Source: Methylobacterium sp. CB376 (lineage in GTDB: Bacteria > Pseudomonadota > Alphaproteobacteria > Rhizobiales > Beijerinckiaceae). From it: a stretch of 64,000 bases of DNA. Each line of letters starts with the position of its first letter. Positions within the stretch are counted from its first letter, which is position 1. Position numbers and translations under genes: made by a program. The notes under the pieces were generated by a model that saw only the letters and a program-made list of their open reading frames with translations, was not told the origin of the DNA and did not search any database. Shown piece after piece: positions 1 through 8,992 of the stretch. The stretch spans positions 5,467,001 through 5,531,000 of the forward strand of contig NZ_CP121648.1 of the NCBI RefSeq assembly GCF_029714205.1, read 5' to 3'.

Positions 1-476
1 CGGCGCAGGGCCGGGCCCTGTGGCACCTGCGCGAGAGCCTGTCCGAGGTCCAGCGGCGGGAGGGGGCCTCGATCAAGCACGACGTCTCGGTGCCGGTCTC
101 GCGCGTCCCGGACTTCCTCGAACGGGCGAGCGCGGCCTGCGAGGCGGAACTGCCCGGCGTGCGGGTCTGCGCCTTCGGCCATCTCGGCGACGGCAACATC
201 CACTTCAACCTGACGCAGCCGGTCGGCATGGCGGCGCCGGACTTCCTGGCCCTGTGGCCCCGCTTCAACCGGATCGTGCACGATCTCGTGCATGCCATGC
301 GCGGTTCGATCGCGGCGGAGCACGGAGTCGGCCGGCTCAAGCGCGACGAACTCCTGCGCTACAAGGACCCGGTCGCCCTCGACCTGATGCGGCGCCTGAA
401 GGCCGCCCTCGACCCGGACGGCATCCTCAATCCCGGCAAGGTCGTGCCCGTTCCGGAGGCAGCCCCGGAGCCCTGA
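1..476 (+). CDS. FAD-linked oxidase, C-terminal part (partial, 5' end outside window)
   Basis: The reading frame is open from the left edge and stops at 476, so only about the last 158 residues are present. The tail carries HLGDGNIHFN and EHGVGRLKRDEL, the C-terminal signature of the GlcD/D-lactate dehydrogenase/D-2-hydroxyglutarate dehydrogenase flavoprotein family. In this family the region caps the active site and contributes metal or substrate ligands. These enzymes oxidise 2-hydroxy acids with FAD and pass electrons to a quinone or cytochrome. The N-terminal FAD-binding domain is missing, so the substrate cannot be told. The end matches the usual family terminus (DPDGILNPGKV). Confidence 0.85.
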   Translation, partial: AQGRALWHLRESLSEVQRREGASIKHDVSVPVSRVPDFLERASAACEAELPGVRVCAFGHLGDGNIHFNLTQPVGMAAPDFLALWPRFNRIVHDLVHAMRGSIAAEHGVGRLKRDELLRYKDPVALDLMRRLKAALDPDGILNPGKVVPVPEAAPEP

Positions 477-1007
477 GCGGCCGCGCTCCTCTCCCGGCCG
501 ATCCGCCGCACTGCCCGTTCCTCAGGCAGATCCGCCGCGGCCGAGCGTTGCGCGCCGCGCCTCGCGGCGGGCTCCCGCTGCACCCCGAAAGATTTTCCGC
601 GCCCAACATTCAGATTTTCTGAGATGCGGTGAAGTGTAGCGGGCGCGGGCGGCGCCGGCTGCCTCGCGGCGGCACCCGCCGATCATCCGCCGCCCCCGGA
701 TCCCAGGGGCAGGCAGACCGCCGAGGCGAGATTCACCGCGAAGGACCGACGTCGCGGGCCCGAGACTGCCTCCGCGGCGCCTCATCCCGGCCCATCGGCC
801 GATTGCCCGGGCCCGCCCCCTCCGCGCCGGCGCCGCGCTGGCCGCCCGCGCGCGGCCGCCGTTGCTGCGGTGCAGCATAAGGTCGCAAAGGAATTCCGTT
901 AGCCGGGAATGGCACATTCCTCGCCTCACCACCGTTCAGTACGGCGGGCTTTCGTCCGGCCCGGGAGCCGCCGGTTGCGTGACCGCGGATTGGCCGGTGG
1001 AGGTGGT
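477..1007. other. 531-bp intergenic region without a convincing gene
   Basis: Very GC-rich spacer between the oxidase and a small rightward gene. Open frames here on either strand are Arg/Ala/Gly-rich, lack ribosome binding sites and resemble no family I know. A 10-bp palindrome ATCGGCCGAT lies at 794-803. The segment at about 600-640 is locally less GC-rich and could hold a promoter, but I see no clear -35/-10 pair. Confidence 0.5.
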
Positions 1008-1259
1008 ATGGCCGATTTTCTGACGGTGGCGCTGATCTGCGCCAAGACGCTCGCAGGACCGGATTGCTCGCGCGACACGGCACTCGACGTGGTGATCGCG
1101 CCCGCGCCCTCGCCCGTCGCCTGCATGATGCAGGGCGAGACGCTGGCCGCGCGCAGCAACCTCGTCGACCGCGACACCAACTATCTGAAGGTGTCCTGCG
1201 AGCGGCGCCGGACGGCCTCACTGGCGCCGACCGACTCCGTGGCGTCGCGGGCACCCTAG
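1008..1259 (+). CDS. Small hypothetical protein with paired cysteines
   Basis: 83 residues, starting at ATG 1008 behind a strong ribosome binding site (GGAGGTGG at about 998-1005). The N-terminal half reads ADFLTVALICAKTLAGPDC and continues with SRDTALDVV, so two cysteines sit about ten residues apart. Further cysteines follow at ACMMQGE and KVSCERR. There is no clean signal peptide. The tail is basic and low in complexity. The layout resembles short uncharacterised proteins common in Methylobacterium and Bradyrhizobium, but I cannot assign a function. The good start signal argues that it is real. Confidence 0.6.
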   Translation: MADFLTVALICAKTLAGPDCSRDTALDVVIAPAPSPVACMMQGETLAARSNLVDRDTNYLKVSCERRRTASLAPTDSVASRAP

Positions 1260-1321
1260 GATCCGGATCGGGCCGGACTCCAAGTCATCCGCCACTCATC
1301 CGACGCGGGCGTCTCCGCGGA

Positions 1322-1669
1322 TCAGGGCAGCGCCCCGATCAGCGTCTTCGCCTGAGTCATCGTGTCCTCACAGGCATCGGCCTGGCCGGCCTTGTCCTGC
1401 TCGCGCGCCTTCGCGATCAGGGCACGGGCCTGCGCGATCTTCTGCGGATCGGGCTTGACGCCGGGATCGCTCGGCTGACCGCCGGGCGGCGTCGGAAGTG
1501 CACGGGGCGAACCGGTCTGCGTGCCGGTGCTTCCCGTGACGGAGGCCGCGCCCGCGCTGTCGAGTCGCCGCTCGATGGTGGCGATCTGCTCGGCACAGGA
1601 CGTCGCGAAGGCCGGCGCGGTGCCGGACAGCGCGACGAGGACGCTCGTCACGGCGATGGTCATGCGCAT
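1322..1669 (-). CDS. Small exported protein, distant paralogue of the LutD-position protein at 5054-5317
   Basis: 115 residues with a cleavable signal peptide ending near PAFAT; ATG at 1669 has AGGAGA upstream. The mature part starts SCAEQIATIERRL, then a Ser/Thr/Pro-rich spacer, then a helix (RALIAKAREQDKAGQ, DACEDTMTQAKTLIG). The Cys placement and helical pattern match the small exported protein encoded at 5054-5317 (SCRDGIAMI, ERELGEGEFDECMDAV). Both look like two-helix periplasmic proteins joined by one disulfide. The spacer is longer here. No EF-hand is present, so this is not a lanmodulin. Function unknown; the location next to the lut-like cluster hints at a related metal or dehydrogenase role. 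Confidence 0.75.
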   Translation of the reverse strand: MRMTIAVTSVLVALSGTAPAFATSCAEQIATIERRLDSAGAASVTGSTGTQTGSPRALPTPPGGQPSDPGVKPDPQKIAQARALIAKAREQDKAGQADACEDTMTQAKTLIGALP

Positions 1670-1922
1670 GGGTGGGGTCTCCTGTCAAGGCGATTGCCGG
1701 TCGGCCTTTTCGGCAGATTCGGCGCGAGGACTTCACCAACCCCCGAGCGGGGCACAGGGTTCGCAGTTCGAGCAAAGGGTTAGCCGGGGCCACGGCGTCT
1801 CCCCGCAGCGGTCACAAGGGCGTGAGAATGCGGGCGCGGGGACGGGCGAGCCTTGTCGTGGATGCAGGTCCCGGCCCAGATGCGCGGCGGGCCGGCGAGA
1901 GCCCGCATCCGGGAGGACGCGC

Positions 1923-2726
1923 ATGCGCATGCGGCACCCCATCGTCGCGGTCGCCGCGGCCGCGCTGACGGCAGCCCTGCTCCGGCCCGCGGCGGCCCAG
2001 GACATGATGCGGCACGTCGATCTCACCTCTCCCGACATGGCGCAGCCCGAGACCAGCCGCGAGGCCGTAGAGGCCATGATCGCGGCGTCGGGCGGGCGGC
2101 CCCTCGACCTCTCGGGCCGGCGGCTCTCGGGACTCGACCTGTCCGGCCTCGACCTGCGCGGGGCCAACCTGCGCCTCGCCCGGCTGAACCGGACCAAGCT
2201 GCGGGGCAGCGACCTCTCCGGGGCCGTGCTCGATCAGGCCTGGGCGCTGGAGGCGGATCTCTCCGGTGCGCGGCTCGCCGGCGCGAGCCTGTTCGCCCTG
2301 CAGGGCCGCGGGGCGATCCTTTCGGGAGCCGACCTGTCGGGGGCGCGGATCGTCGGCGACCTCACCGGGGCCGACCTCACGGGCGCGCGCCTGCGCGGGG
2401 TGCGCGGCGGCGCCGACATGCGCAACCAGTCGATGGGGCTGATCCGGGCCGTGCTGGTCTCGGCCAAGCTCGACCGCGCGGACCTCGCGGGGGCCGACCT
2501 GTCTCGGGGCAAGCTCGACTTCGCGAGCCTGACCGGGGCCGAGCTGTCGAAGGCCGACCTGACGGGGGCCGACCTCTCCGGGGCGGATCTCACCGGCGCG
2601 CGGATCGCCGGCGCCACCCTGACCGGGGCCGACGTCACCGGGGCGAAGCTCGTGCGCCTCGACGGCGCGCAGGCGGCGCGCGGCCTCGACCATCTCGTGA
2701 ACGGCGACCGGGCGGTCCGGGACTGA
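1923..2726 (+). CDS. Exported pentapeptide-repeat protein
   Basis: 267 residues from ATG 1923, with GGGAGGA about 5 nt upstream and a signal peptide ending around RPAAAQ. From about residue 60 nearly the whole chain is pentapeptide repeats of the A(D/N)LSG type (LSGLDLSGLDLRGANL, ADLTGADLSGADLTGA). These fold as a right-handed quadrilateral beta helix. Such proteins act as rigid scaffolds or DNA mimics. The signal peptide places this one in the periplasm, so a DNA-gyrase-protection role is unlikely. It converges on the end of the lut-like cluster and may serve the same envelope process, but that is inference. Confidence 0.85.
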   Translation: MRMRHPIVAVAAAALTAALLRPAAAQDMMRHVDLTSPDMAQPETSREAVEAMIAASGGRPLDLSGRRLSGLDLSGLDLRGANLRLARLNRTKLRGSDLSGAVLDQAWALEADLSGARLAGASLFALQGRGAILSGADLSGARIVGDLTGADLTGARLRGVRGGADMRNQSMGLIRAVLVSAKLDRADLAGADLSRGKLDFASLTGAELSKADLTGADLSGADLTGARIAGATLTGADVTGAKLVRLDGAQAARGLDHLVNGDRAVRD

Positions 2727-2794
2727 GAGGACCGGGCGCGGGACCGAGAGCGGACCGAGAGGGGACCCTTGGAGCCCCGGCGGGCGAGCCGGCC

Positions 2795-3409
2795 TCAGAG
2801 CTTCGCCTGGATCTTGCGGGCGATCTCGCCCAGCCGCTGCTCCAGCAGCGTGGGCACCTCGCAGACGTAGGTCAGCGACTGGCTGCGCTCCTGGAAGATC
2901 CGCTTGTCCCAGTTGAAGCGGGTCTCCAGCTCGCTGAGCTCCTTCGTCTCCTTGACGTCCGGCGAGGTCTTGATCTCGCTGATCTGGCCGGCCTCGTCGC
3001 GGATGCGCTCGGCCATGACCCGCTGGCCGCGGGCGTAGCGGCCGATGCCGGCCACCACCTTGCCGCGCTCGCCGTTGATGACGTCGAACACGCCGGCGAA
3101 GACGCGGGTCAGGCGCTCGGCCTTGTCCGGCCCGGCCTTCTCGACGAACTCGGCCAGGAGGGGATCGACCTCGTCGAGGGGCGTCTTGCGCGAGGCGAGC
3201 TTCTGGGCGAGCTGCGCCGCCTCGCGGTCGCGGCCCCAATCCTGCAGGGCCTGGGTCGGGTCGGGCCCGGTCCAGACCGCGCCGAAGCCGAGGGTCGGCA
3301 CCTTGCGCTGCGGGCAGGGCCATTCGGGATCGGGCTTCGGCTGCGCGAGGGCGGCGGCGGACCAGGCGGCGGCGAGGGCGGCGAGGGCGAGGGTGCGGAG
3401 CATCGTCAC
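2795..3409 (-). CDS. Exported protein at the LutG position of the lut-like cluster
   Basis: 204 residues, with GTG at 3409 or ATG at 3403 as start (two codons apart; the choice is open). The signal peptide ends near AAALAQ, then PKPDPEWPCPQRKVP. The rest is helical and charged with a second Cys (LTYVCEVPTLLEQRL). No enzyme motif is visible. It is the last gene of the leftward cluster, 17 nt after the permease, in the place where the M. extorquens lut cluster has the exported protein LutG. The next lut gene there, the TonB-dependent receptor, is absent here: a rightward pentapeptide gene follows instead. Confidence 0.7.
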   Translation of the reverse strand: MTMLRTLALAALAAAWSAAALAQPKPDPEWPCPQRKVPTLGFGAVWTGPDPTQALQDWGRDREAAQLAQKLASRKTPLDEVDPLLAEFVEKAGPDKAERLTRVFAGVFDVINGERGKVVAGIGRYARGQRVMAERIRDEAGQISEIKTSPDVKETKELSELETRFNWDKRIFQERSQSLTYVCEVPTLLEQRLGEIARKIQAKL

Positions 3410-3426
3410 GAGGGATCCCGTCCGTG

Positions 3427-4295
3427 TCAGGCGGCGTCGCCCGCCGGGCCGCCGCGCCGGGCGAGGAGGCCGCGGCCGGGGTCGTAGGCGATCACCGCGA
3501 GGATGAAGAAGAGGAGGCCGGTGCCGAGCACCACCGCGCAGGCGACCGGCTCGAAGGCGCCGTAGAGGGCGAAGCGCACCAGTTCCACCGCGTGGGTGAA
3601 GGGGTTGGCCTCGCAGATCCAGTATAGCGTCGCGCTCGACTCGTTCACCCGCCAGAGCGGGTAGAGGGCCGAGGAGGCGAAGAACATCGGGAAGATCACG
3701 AAGTTCATCACGCTGGCGAAGTTCTCGAGCTGGCGCACCAGCGAGGAGAGGAAGAGCCCGATCGCGCCGAGCATCAGCCCCGAGGCCACGAAGGCCGGCA
3801 GCGCCGCGAGGTAGCCGGTCCAGGGGATGTCGGTCTCCCAGAAGGCCGCGACGGCGAGGAAGACGTAGGCCTGGATGATCGAGACCGCCACGCCCGCCGC
3901 GAGCTTGGCGAAGAGCAGGCTCCAGCGCGGATACGGGCTGGTGAGCAGCACCCGCATCGAGCCGACCTCGCGGTCGTAGACCATCGACAGCGAGGATTGC
4001 ATGCCGTTGAAGAGCTGAATCATCGCCGCGAGGCCCGGCACCACGTAGACCTCGTAGAGCACGTAGGTCTGGTAGGGCGGCGTGATCGACAGGCCGAGCG
4101 TGTTGCGGAACCCCGCCGCGAAGATGAAGAGCCAGACCAGCGGGCGCACCAGGGCCGAGAAGAACCGCTCCTTCTGGTTGAAGAAGCGCAGCAACTCCCG
4201 GCGCGTGATGCCCAGGAAGCAGATCAGGTAACCGGTCGCGTCGAGGCGGCCGCGGGACGCCGCCTTGTCGGGCGCCGGGAGGGCGGGAGCGGAAC

Positions 4296-4299
<4 letters not shown>
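3427..4299 (-). CDS. lutF: ABC-2 type permease of the lanthanide/PQQ-alcohol-dehydrogenase-linked transporter (LutF-like)
   Basis: 290 residues, about six membrane segments after a cytoplasmic N-terminus, with the ABC-2 membrane fold (QKERFFSALVRPLVWLF at the start, SSALYPLW late). It overlaps the ATPase gene upstream by 4 nt (ATGA), so the two are translationally coupled. It is the membrane subunit paired with the ATPase and the binding protein at 7036-8307. ABC-2 permeases are usually exporters, so the pairing with a solute-binding protein is unusual, but it is the known arrangement in PQQ-dependent alcohol oxidation clusters and in M. extorquens lut genes, where mutants fail to take up lanthanides. 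Substrate here is inferred from gene order. Confidence 0.85.
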
Positions 4300-5053
<754 letters not shown>

Positions 5054-5057
<4 letters not shown>

Positions 5058-5317
5058 CGGCCGAGGGCCTTGCCGGCGTCCCGAACCGCGTCCATGCACT
5101 CGTCGAACTCGCCCTCGCCCAGCTCGCGCTCGGCCGTGCGCAGGGCCTTCCTGAGGCTGCGCTGGAGCGGCTCGGCCGGCGACTTGGCCAGTTCGGCCTT
5201 GATCATCGCGATGCCGTCGCGGCAGGAGGCCGCGTCGTCGGCCCTCGCCGGCGCGGCCGCGAGGCCGCCCGCGAGGCCGCCCGCGAGGCCGGCGATCAGA
5301 CACAGGGTGGCGCGCAT
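5054..5317 (-). CDS. Small exported two-cysteine protein at the LutD position
   Basis: 87 residues from ATG 5317. The signal peptide is a Gly/Leu/Ala repeat (LAGGLAGGLAAAPARA) followed by DDAASCRDGIAMIKAEL and ERELGEGEFDECMDAVRDAG. The mature protein is about 65 residues, almost all helix, with one Cys in each helix. It sits where the M. extorquens lut cluster has one of its small exported proteins. It overlaps the ATPase start. A second protein with the same pattern is encoded at 1322-1669. Acidic residues on helix 2 could bind metal, but no EF-hand or other known motif is present. Confidence 0.8.
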
Positions 5318-5382
5318 GGGGATCCGGTTTCCTCCTCGGTCGGGGGATGATGTAGGTCGCCGCGGCGCGGGGCGGAACGCCC

Positions 5383-5826
5383 TCACTTCACGATGAAGCG
5401 CCCGGTCATGCCGCGGCTCTCCAGCCCCTGCACGAACCACGGGAACTCGCCGGCCCGCACCGCCACGAACTCGACCTCCATCGTGCCCTGGTCGTCGAAT
5501 TCGAGGTGGTGCGGCGGGCCGGCCATGTGGACCTCGAGATGGTTCACGATGATCTGATTCATCCAGACGCCGCGGAAGAAGTCGGGCGCGAAGAACTTGT
5601 ATTCCTTCTGACCCTTGGCGGTGATGCGGAGCCGGTAGGACTTGCCGGCCTCCATCTCGATATCCTTGGCGGAGACCGCGTAGTCGTTGCCCTGGTCGTC
5701 GCCGAGCACGAGGTCGGGCAAGTCGGTGCGGCCCTTGGCGAGGTCGCGGGCGGTGGCCGCGAGAGTGGCCGCGAGAGTGGCCGCCAGTGCGGCAAAGAGG
5801 GCGGCCTTGCGGAGGAGCGCGTGCAT
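5383..5826 (-). CDS. Exported cupredoxin-like protein at the LutC position
   Basis: 147 residues from ATG 5826, with AGGACAGG upstream; signal peptide with repeated LAATLAAT. The mature part looks like a cupredoxin-type beta sandwich: IEMEAGKSYRLRITAKG early, NQIIVNHLEVHMAGPPHHLEF in the middle, and GEFPWFVQGLESRGMTGRF at the end. In true cupredoxins the last loop carries a Cys and His copper ligand (C-x-H-x-x-x-G-M). Here the Cys and His are gone although Gly-Met remains. It therefore probably does not form a blue-copper site. The His-rich central strand may bind metal. It lies between the beta-propeller and the small Cys protein of the cluster. Confidence 0.75.
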   Translation of the reverse strand: MHALLRKAALFAALAATLAATLAATARDLAKGRTDLPDLVLGDDQGNDYAVSAKDIEMEAGKSYRLRITAKGQKEYKFFAPDFFRGVWMNQIIVNHLEVHMAGPPHHLEFDDQGTMEVEFVAVRAGEFPWFVQGLESRGMTGRFIVK

Positions 5827-5946
5827 GAGCCTGTCCTGGTGGGGAAGCGGGGCGGCCTCAGCAGAGCGGCGCGGGGCAACTCTGCCGACCTCTTGTTCCT
5901 GCATCATCGCCGCCGCCGAACCGGCGACCGCTCCGGCGCGTGATGC

Positions 5947-6933
5947 TCAGCGGGGCGAGACTGCCACCCCCCAGGGCAGCAGCCCGACCGGGATGCTCTT
6001 CACCACCTTCAGGCTCTCGACGTCGATCACCGAGACGTCGTTCGAGGTGCCGTTGGTGGTGAAGAGCTGCTTCTGGTCCGGCGTGAAGGCGAGCTGCCAG
6101 ACGCGCTGGCCCACCGGCAGGTACTTCTCGACCTCGAAGGTCCTGGCGTCGATCACGGCGACGCGGTTCGCCGGGCCCAGGGCCACGAAGGCGCGGCTGC
6201 CGTCCCGGGTCAGCCGCACGCCGACCGGCTGGATCTGCTCGTCGGTGACGCCCGGGATCTTGAACGAGATCTTCCTGACCACCTTGCGCGCCTCCGCGTC
6301 GATCACCGCGACGGTGCCGCCGACCTCGGCCGAGACCCAGAGCCACTTCCCGTCGGCCGAGAACTCGGCGAAGCGGGGCCGGGCGTCGACCAGCACGTTG
6401 TCGATCACCTGGTGCGTCCGGGTGTCGATGAAGTGGGCCATGTTGGTGGTCTCGGAGGTGTTCACCAGGATGGTGCCGTCCGGGCTCAGGCCCATCCCCT
6501 CCGGCTCCACGCCCACCGGGATCTCGGCGACGATCCGGTTCTTCTCGACGTCGAGCACCGTGACCTGGCTGTCATCCTCGTTGGCGACGTAGAGGGGGTT
6601 CCCGTCCGGCGCCAGGATGAACAGTTCCGGGTCCGGCCCCGAGCGCAGGGACTTGGTGATCTTGCCGGTGGCGGTGTCGACCACGTCGATGCGGTCGTCG
6701 TCGCTGGCGCAGACGTAGAGCTCCTTGCCGTCGCGGCTGATCGTGACGCCGCGCGGGCGCCGCCCCACCGGCCAGGTCGCCGTCACCTGCAGGGTCGCCG
6801 AGTCGATGACGCTGACCGAGTTGCCCTTCTCGTTCGTCACGTAGACCGTGTAGGCCCGCGCCGGCGGCGCGGCCGCGAGGCCGAGCCCCAACGCCGCGAG
6901 GGCGAGCGCGTCCCTGATCCGGTGGCGGCGCAT
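5947..6933 (-). CDS. lutB: Exported YVTN-type beta-propeller protein (LutB-like)
   Basis: 328 residues from ATG 6933, with GAGAGGAA upstream and a signal peptide ending at PPARA. Seven or so blades carry YVTNEKGNSVSVID, LYVCASDDDRIDVVDT, PLYVANEDDSQVTVLD and similar repeats, typical of YncE-like seven-bladed propellers. Members beside this type of ABC transporter form the family described as PQQ-dependent-catabolism-associated beta-propellers. Periplasmic location is expected. A role as scaffold or metal/cofactor handling protein for the transporter or dehydrogenase is inferred. A second, more distant propeller is encoded at 12897-13832. Confidence 0.85.
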   Translation of the reverse strand: MRRHRIRDALALAALGLGLAAAPPARAYTVYVTNEKGNSVSVIDSATLQVTATWPVGRRPRGVTISRDGKELYVCASDDDRIDVVDTATGKITKSLRSGPDPELFILAPDGNPLYVANEDDSQVTVLDVEKNRIVAEIPVGVEPEGMGLSPDGTILVNTSETTNMAHFIDTRTHQVIDNVLVDARPRFAEFSADGKWLWVSAEVGGTVAVIDAEARKVVRKISFKIPGVTDEQIQPVGVRLTRDGSRAFVALGPANRVAVIDARTFEVEKYLPVGQRVWQLAFTPDQKQLFTTNGTSNDVSVIDVESLKVVKSIPVGLLPWGVAVSPR

Positions 6934-6957
6934 GTCGGTTCCTCTCCGGGTGTCCGT

Positions 6958-6995
6958 CGTCTTGCCCCTATGGGCTTCGTCTTGCCCCTGCGGGC
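6958..6995. repeat. 18-bp imperfect direct repeat in the lutA-lutB gap
   Basis: Two copies of CGTCTTGCCCCTRYGGGC (6958-6975 and 6978-6995) separated by two bases. They lie in the 102-nt gap between the binding-protein gene and the beta-propeller gene. Each copy contains a short self-complementary stretch (GCCCC...GGGC). It may damp transcription between the highly expressed binding protein and the rest, or may be a chance duplication. Confidence 0.5.
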
Positions 6996-7035
6996 CGTCG
7001 GCCCCGCTATGCCGCGGGAAGGCGCGGGCCGCGCC

Positions 7036-8307
7036 TCACGATTTCGCCAGCTTGCACGGCGTCTCGGGCAGGTCGAAGCCGAGCGTGTCGAGGGGCGTGC
7101 GCTGGTGCAGGTAGCCCTGCTCGGGCGCCACCGCCACCAGGAAGCTCGGCTGGACCAGCAGGATCGGCTGGCGCAGCTGCCTGTCCCAGGGCCGGAAGCT
7201 CAGCGACACGCCCTTGTAGGCCGGCAGCGCGAAGGCGGGATCGGCGAGGAGCCCGGCGATCGCGGCCGGATCCGCGCTCTTGGTCTGCAGGGCCGCCTCG
7301 CCGACCGCGCGGATCGCGGTCCAGAACTGGTAGTCGAGGGGCCGCATCAGGCGCCCGGTCAGGCGGCGGAAGCGGTTCTGGGCCTGGGCCGCCCCCCAGA
7401 CCTCGAGCGTCGGGTGCCAGGTCGTCGGGAAGAGCCCCTGCGTGCCCACCACGGGGCGCGGGTCGACGGTGTGGAAGGGCACGTAATCGCCGAAATCCCC
7501 CGCCTCGTCCGCCACCACGGCCACGTCGTAGTCGAGGCCGCGGGTGAAGACGAGGGCCTCCGCCCGGGTCGGCGTGTCGCCCCGCGCCTTGGCGAGGGGC
7601 CCGAAGGTCCAGGGCTTCTCGGCGGTGATCTGGAGCCCGAACTTCTTCGCCGAGCGCCGCATCGCCTCGGCCCAGAGCCGGTCCCCCTCCTGCGGCCCGA
7701 CGATCAGGAAGAGCTTGCGCCAGCGCATGAAGGCCAGGAACTGCACCAGCGCGTCCGTCTGCATCGCCCGGCTCGGCGCGACGTGGAACACGTTGGCCCG
7801 GCAATCGGCCCCGCGCAGGCGGTCGTCGGGCGCGGCGGCGTTGAAGAGCGTCACGCCCGTGTCCTTCAGCGCGTCCGCCACCGCCAGCACCTCCGGCCCG
7901 GCGAGGGCGAGCACGATGAAGCGGATGCCCCGGCCGGCGAGGTCGCGGGCGGCCGCGACCGGATCCCGCGGGGGCGGACCGCCGGGCGCCGGGGCGGCGA
8001 GCGCCTCCTCCTCCAGGGCGTAGAACTGCTTGACGAAGCGGCCGGTGGCGTTGTTGTCGCGCACCGCCATGCGGGCGCCCGCCACGCCCTCGTCCTCGGG
8101 GGCGGCCTGCGCGTCGTAGGAGGAGGGCGCCGCCGGCGGCCGGTAGATCAGGCCGATGCGGATCTCGGCCGCGCCCGGGGGCGCCACCTCGGGCGCCGCC
8201 GCCGGGGGAGCCTTCTGGGCGAGGGCCGGCAGCGGCCCCGCGGCCGCGGCGAGCGCCGCGGCGAGGAGGCCGGTCCGGATCAGGGGGAGGCCGGGGAAGC
8301 ACGCCAT
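7036..8307 (-). CDS. lutA: ABC transporter solute-binding protein, PQQ/lanthanide cluster type (LutA-like)
   Basis: 423 residues from ATG 8307 with a signal peptide ending at LPALAQ. It has the Leu/Ile/Val-binding-protein fold of branched-chain-amino-acid-type receptors (AEIRIGLIYRPP start, FIVLALAGPEVLAVADALKD, TTWHPTLEVWGAAQAQNRF) and matches the family of binding proteins linked to PQQ-dependent alcohol dehydrogenases. It is first in the leftward cluster. In M. extorquens the homologous protein is needed for lanthanide transport into the cytoplasm. Whether the ligand is a bare lanthanide or a lanthanide-chelator complex cannot be read from the sequence. Confidence 0.85.
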   Translation of the reverse strand: MACFPGLPLIRTGLLAAALAAAAGPLPALAQKAPPAAAPEVAPPGAAEIRIGLIYRPPAAPSSYDAQAAPEDEGVAGARMAVRDNNATGRFVKQFYALEEEALAAPAPGGPPPRDPVAAARDLAGRGIRFIVLALAGPEVLAVADALKDTGVTLFNAAAPDDRLRGADCRANVFHVAPSRAMQTDALVQFLAFMRWRKLFLIVGPQEGDRLWAEAMRRSAKKFGLQITAEKPWTFGPLAKARGDTPTRAEALVFTRGLDYDVAVVADEAGDFGDYVPFHTVDPRPVVGTQGLFPTTWHPTLEVWGAAQAQNRFRRLTGRLMRPLDYQFWTAIRAVGEAALQTKSADPAAIAGLLADPAFALPAYKGVSLSFRPWDRQLRQPILLVQPSFLVAVAPEQGYLHQRTPLDTLGFDLPETPCKLAKS

Positions 8308-8350
8308 GCGGGCGGCACGCTAACCAGAATTCTCCCGTGCGCTCAACGCT

Positions 8351-8360
8351 TTATCGATAA
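8351..8360. promoter_or_regulatory. Palindrome in the divergent lutA/H4MPT-operon promoter region
   Basis: TTATCGATAA is a perfect 10-bp palindrome in an unusually AT-rich patch of the 169-bp region between the two divergent operons. It lies about 43 nt upstream of the lutA-type start codon. Its position between two methylotrophy operons makes it a candidate shared operator or part of a promoter. No regulator is identified. Confidence 0.35.
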
Positions 8361-8476
8361 GGGAAATCTAAGACGGGGATGGCGCGCGGTCGCACCCGAA
8401 AGTCCAAGCCGCCGCCGGCACGGGGCCGCCCCCCGCCGCGTTGCGCCGGCCGCCCCCGCCGTGGCATCGTCCGGCG

Positions 8477-8989
8477 ATGCGTGCGGCCCGCCTCCTCCCA
8501 TTCCTCGCCGCCCTGCTGCTGCCGGGCGCCGCGCTCGCCGCGCCGCGGAGTGCGGCGGTGTTCGGCATCGAACTCCTCGACCCGGGCGTGGTGGGCGGGC
8601 GCCCGCCGCGCCCCGAGGAGGCCCGCCGCCTCGCGCTGATCACCGACGCGCTGCGCCGGGCGGTGGCGGAGCAGGAGACGGTGCAGGCGGTCGACCTCGC
8701 GCCGAAGGCCGAGGAGATCCGCAAGGACGCGCCGCTCTACAAGTGCGAGGGCTGCGCCGAGCGCATCGCCAGGGAGGCCGGCGCCGGCCTCGCCATCTAC
8801 GGCTACGTCCAGCGCAACACCAACCAGATCATGAACCTCAGCGTCACCATCTCGGACAGCGAGAGCGGCAAGGTGCTGCGCGGCGGCCAGGTGGTGATCC
8901 GCGGGGACACGGACGAGACCTGGCTTCACGGCCTGCGCTGGCTGGTGAAGAACCGCCTCTTCGCCGACCCCCTGCCCGACCGGTCCTGA
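8477..8989 (+). CDS. Exported DUF2380/DUF3280-type protein
   Basis: 170 residues from ATG 8477, with signal peptide ending LPGAALA. The mature part starts RSAAVFGIELLDPGVVGG and has a Cys pair (YKCEGCAERIAREAG) and IYGYVQRNTNQIMNLSVTI, then GDTDETWLHGLRWLVKNRL. I recognise the pattern of small exported proteins of unknown function often found by methylotrophy and alcohol-oxidation genes. The exact DUF number is from memory. It is the first gene of a rightward operon and ends 3 nt before mfnB. The CEGC pair may form a disulfide or bind metal. Confidence 0.75.
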   Translation: MRAARLLPFLAALLLPGAALAAPRSAAVFGIELLDPGVVGGRPPRPEEARRLALITDALRRAVAEQETVQAVDLAPKAEEIRKDAPLYKCEGCAERIAREAGAGLAIYGYVQRNTNQIMNLSVTISDSESGKVLRGGQVVIRGDTDETWLHGLRWLVKNRLFADPLPDRS

Positions 8990-8992
8990 CCC

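Noticed and set aside
522..932. Leftward open frame of 136 codons in the first intergenic region
   Set aside because: Arg/Ala-rich, no ribosome binding site, no domain; treated as chance.
1322..1669. Possible lanmodulin next to the lut-like cluster
   Set aside because: The protein is small and exported but has no EF-hand loops (no D-x-D-x-D-G series), so it is not LanM.
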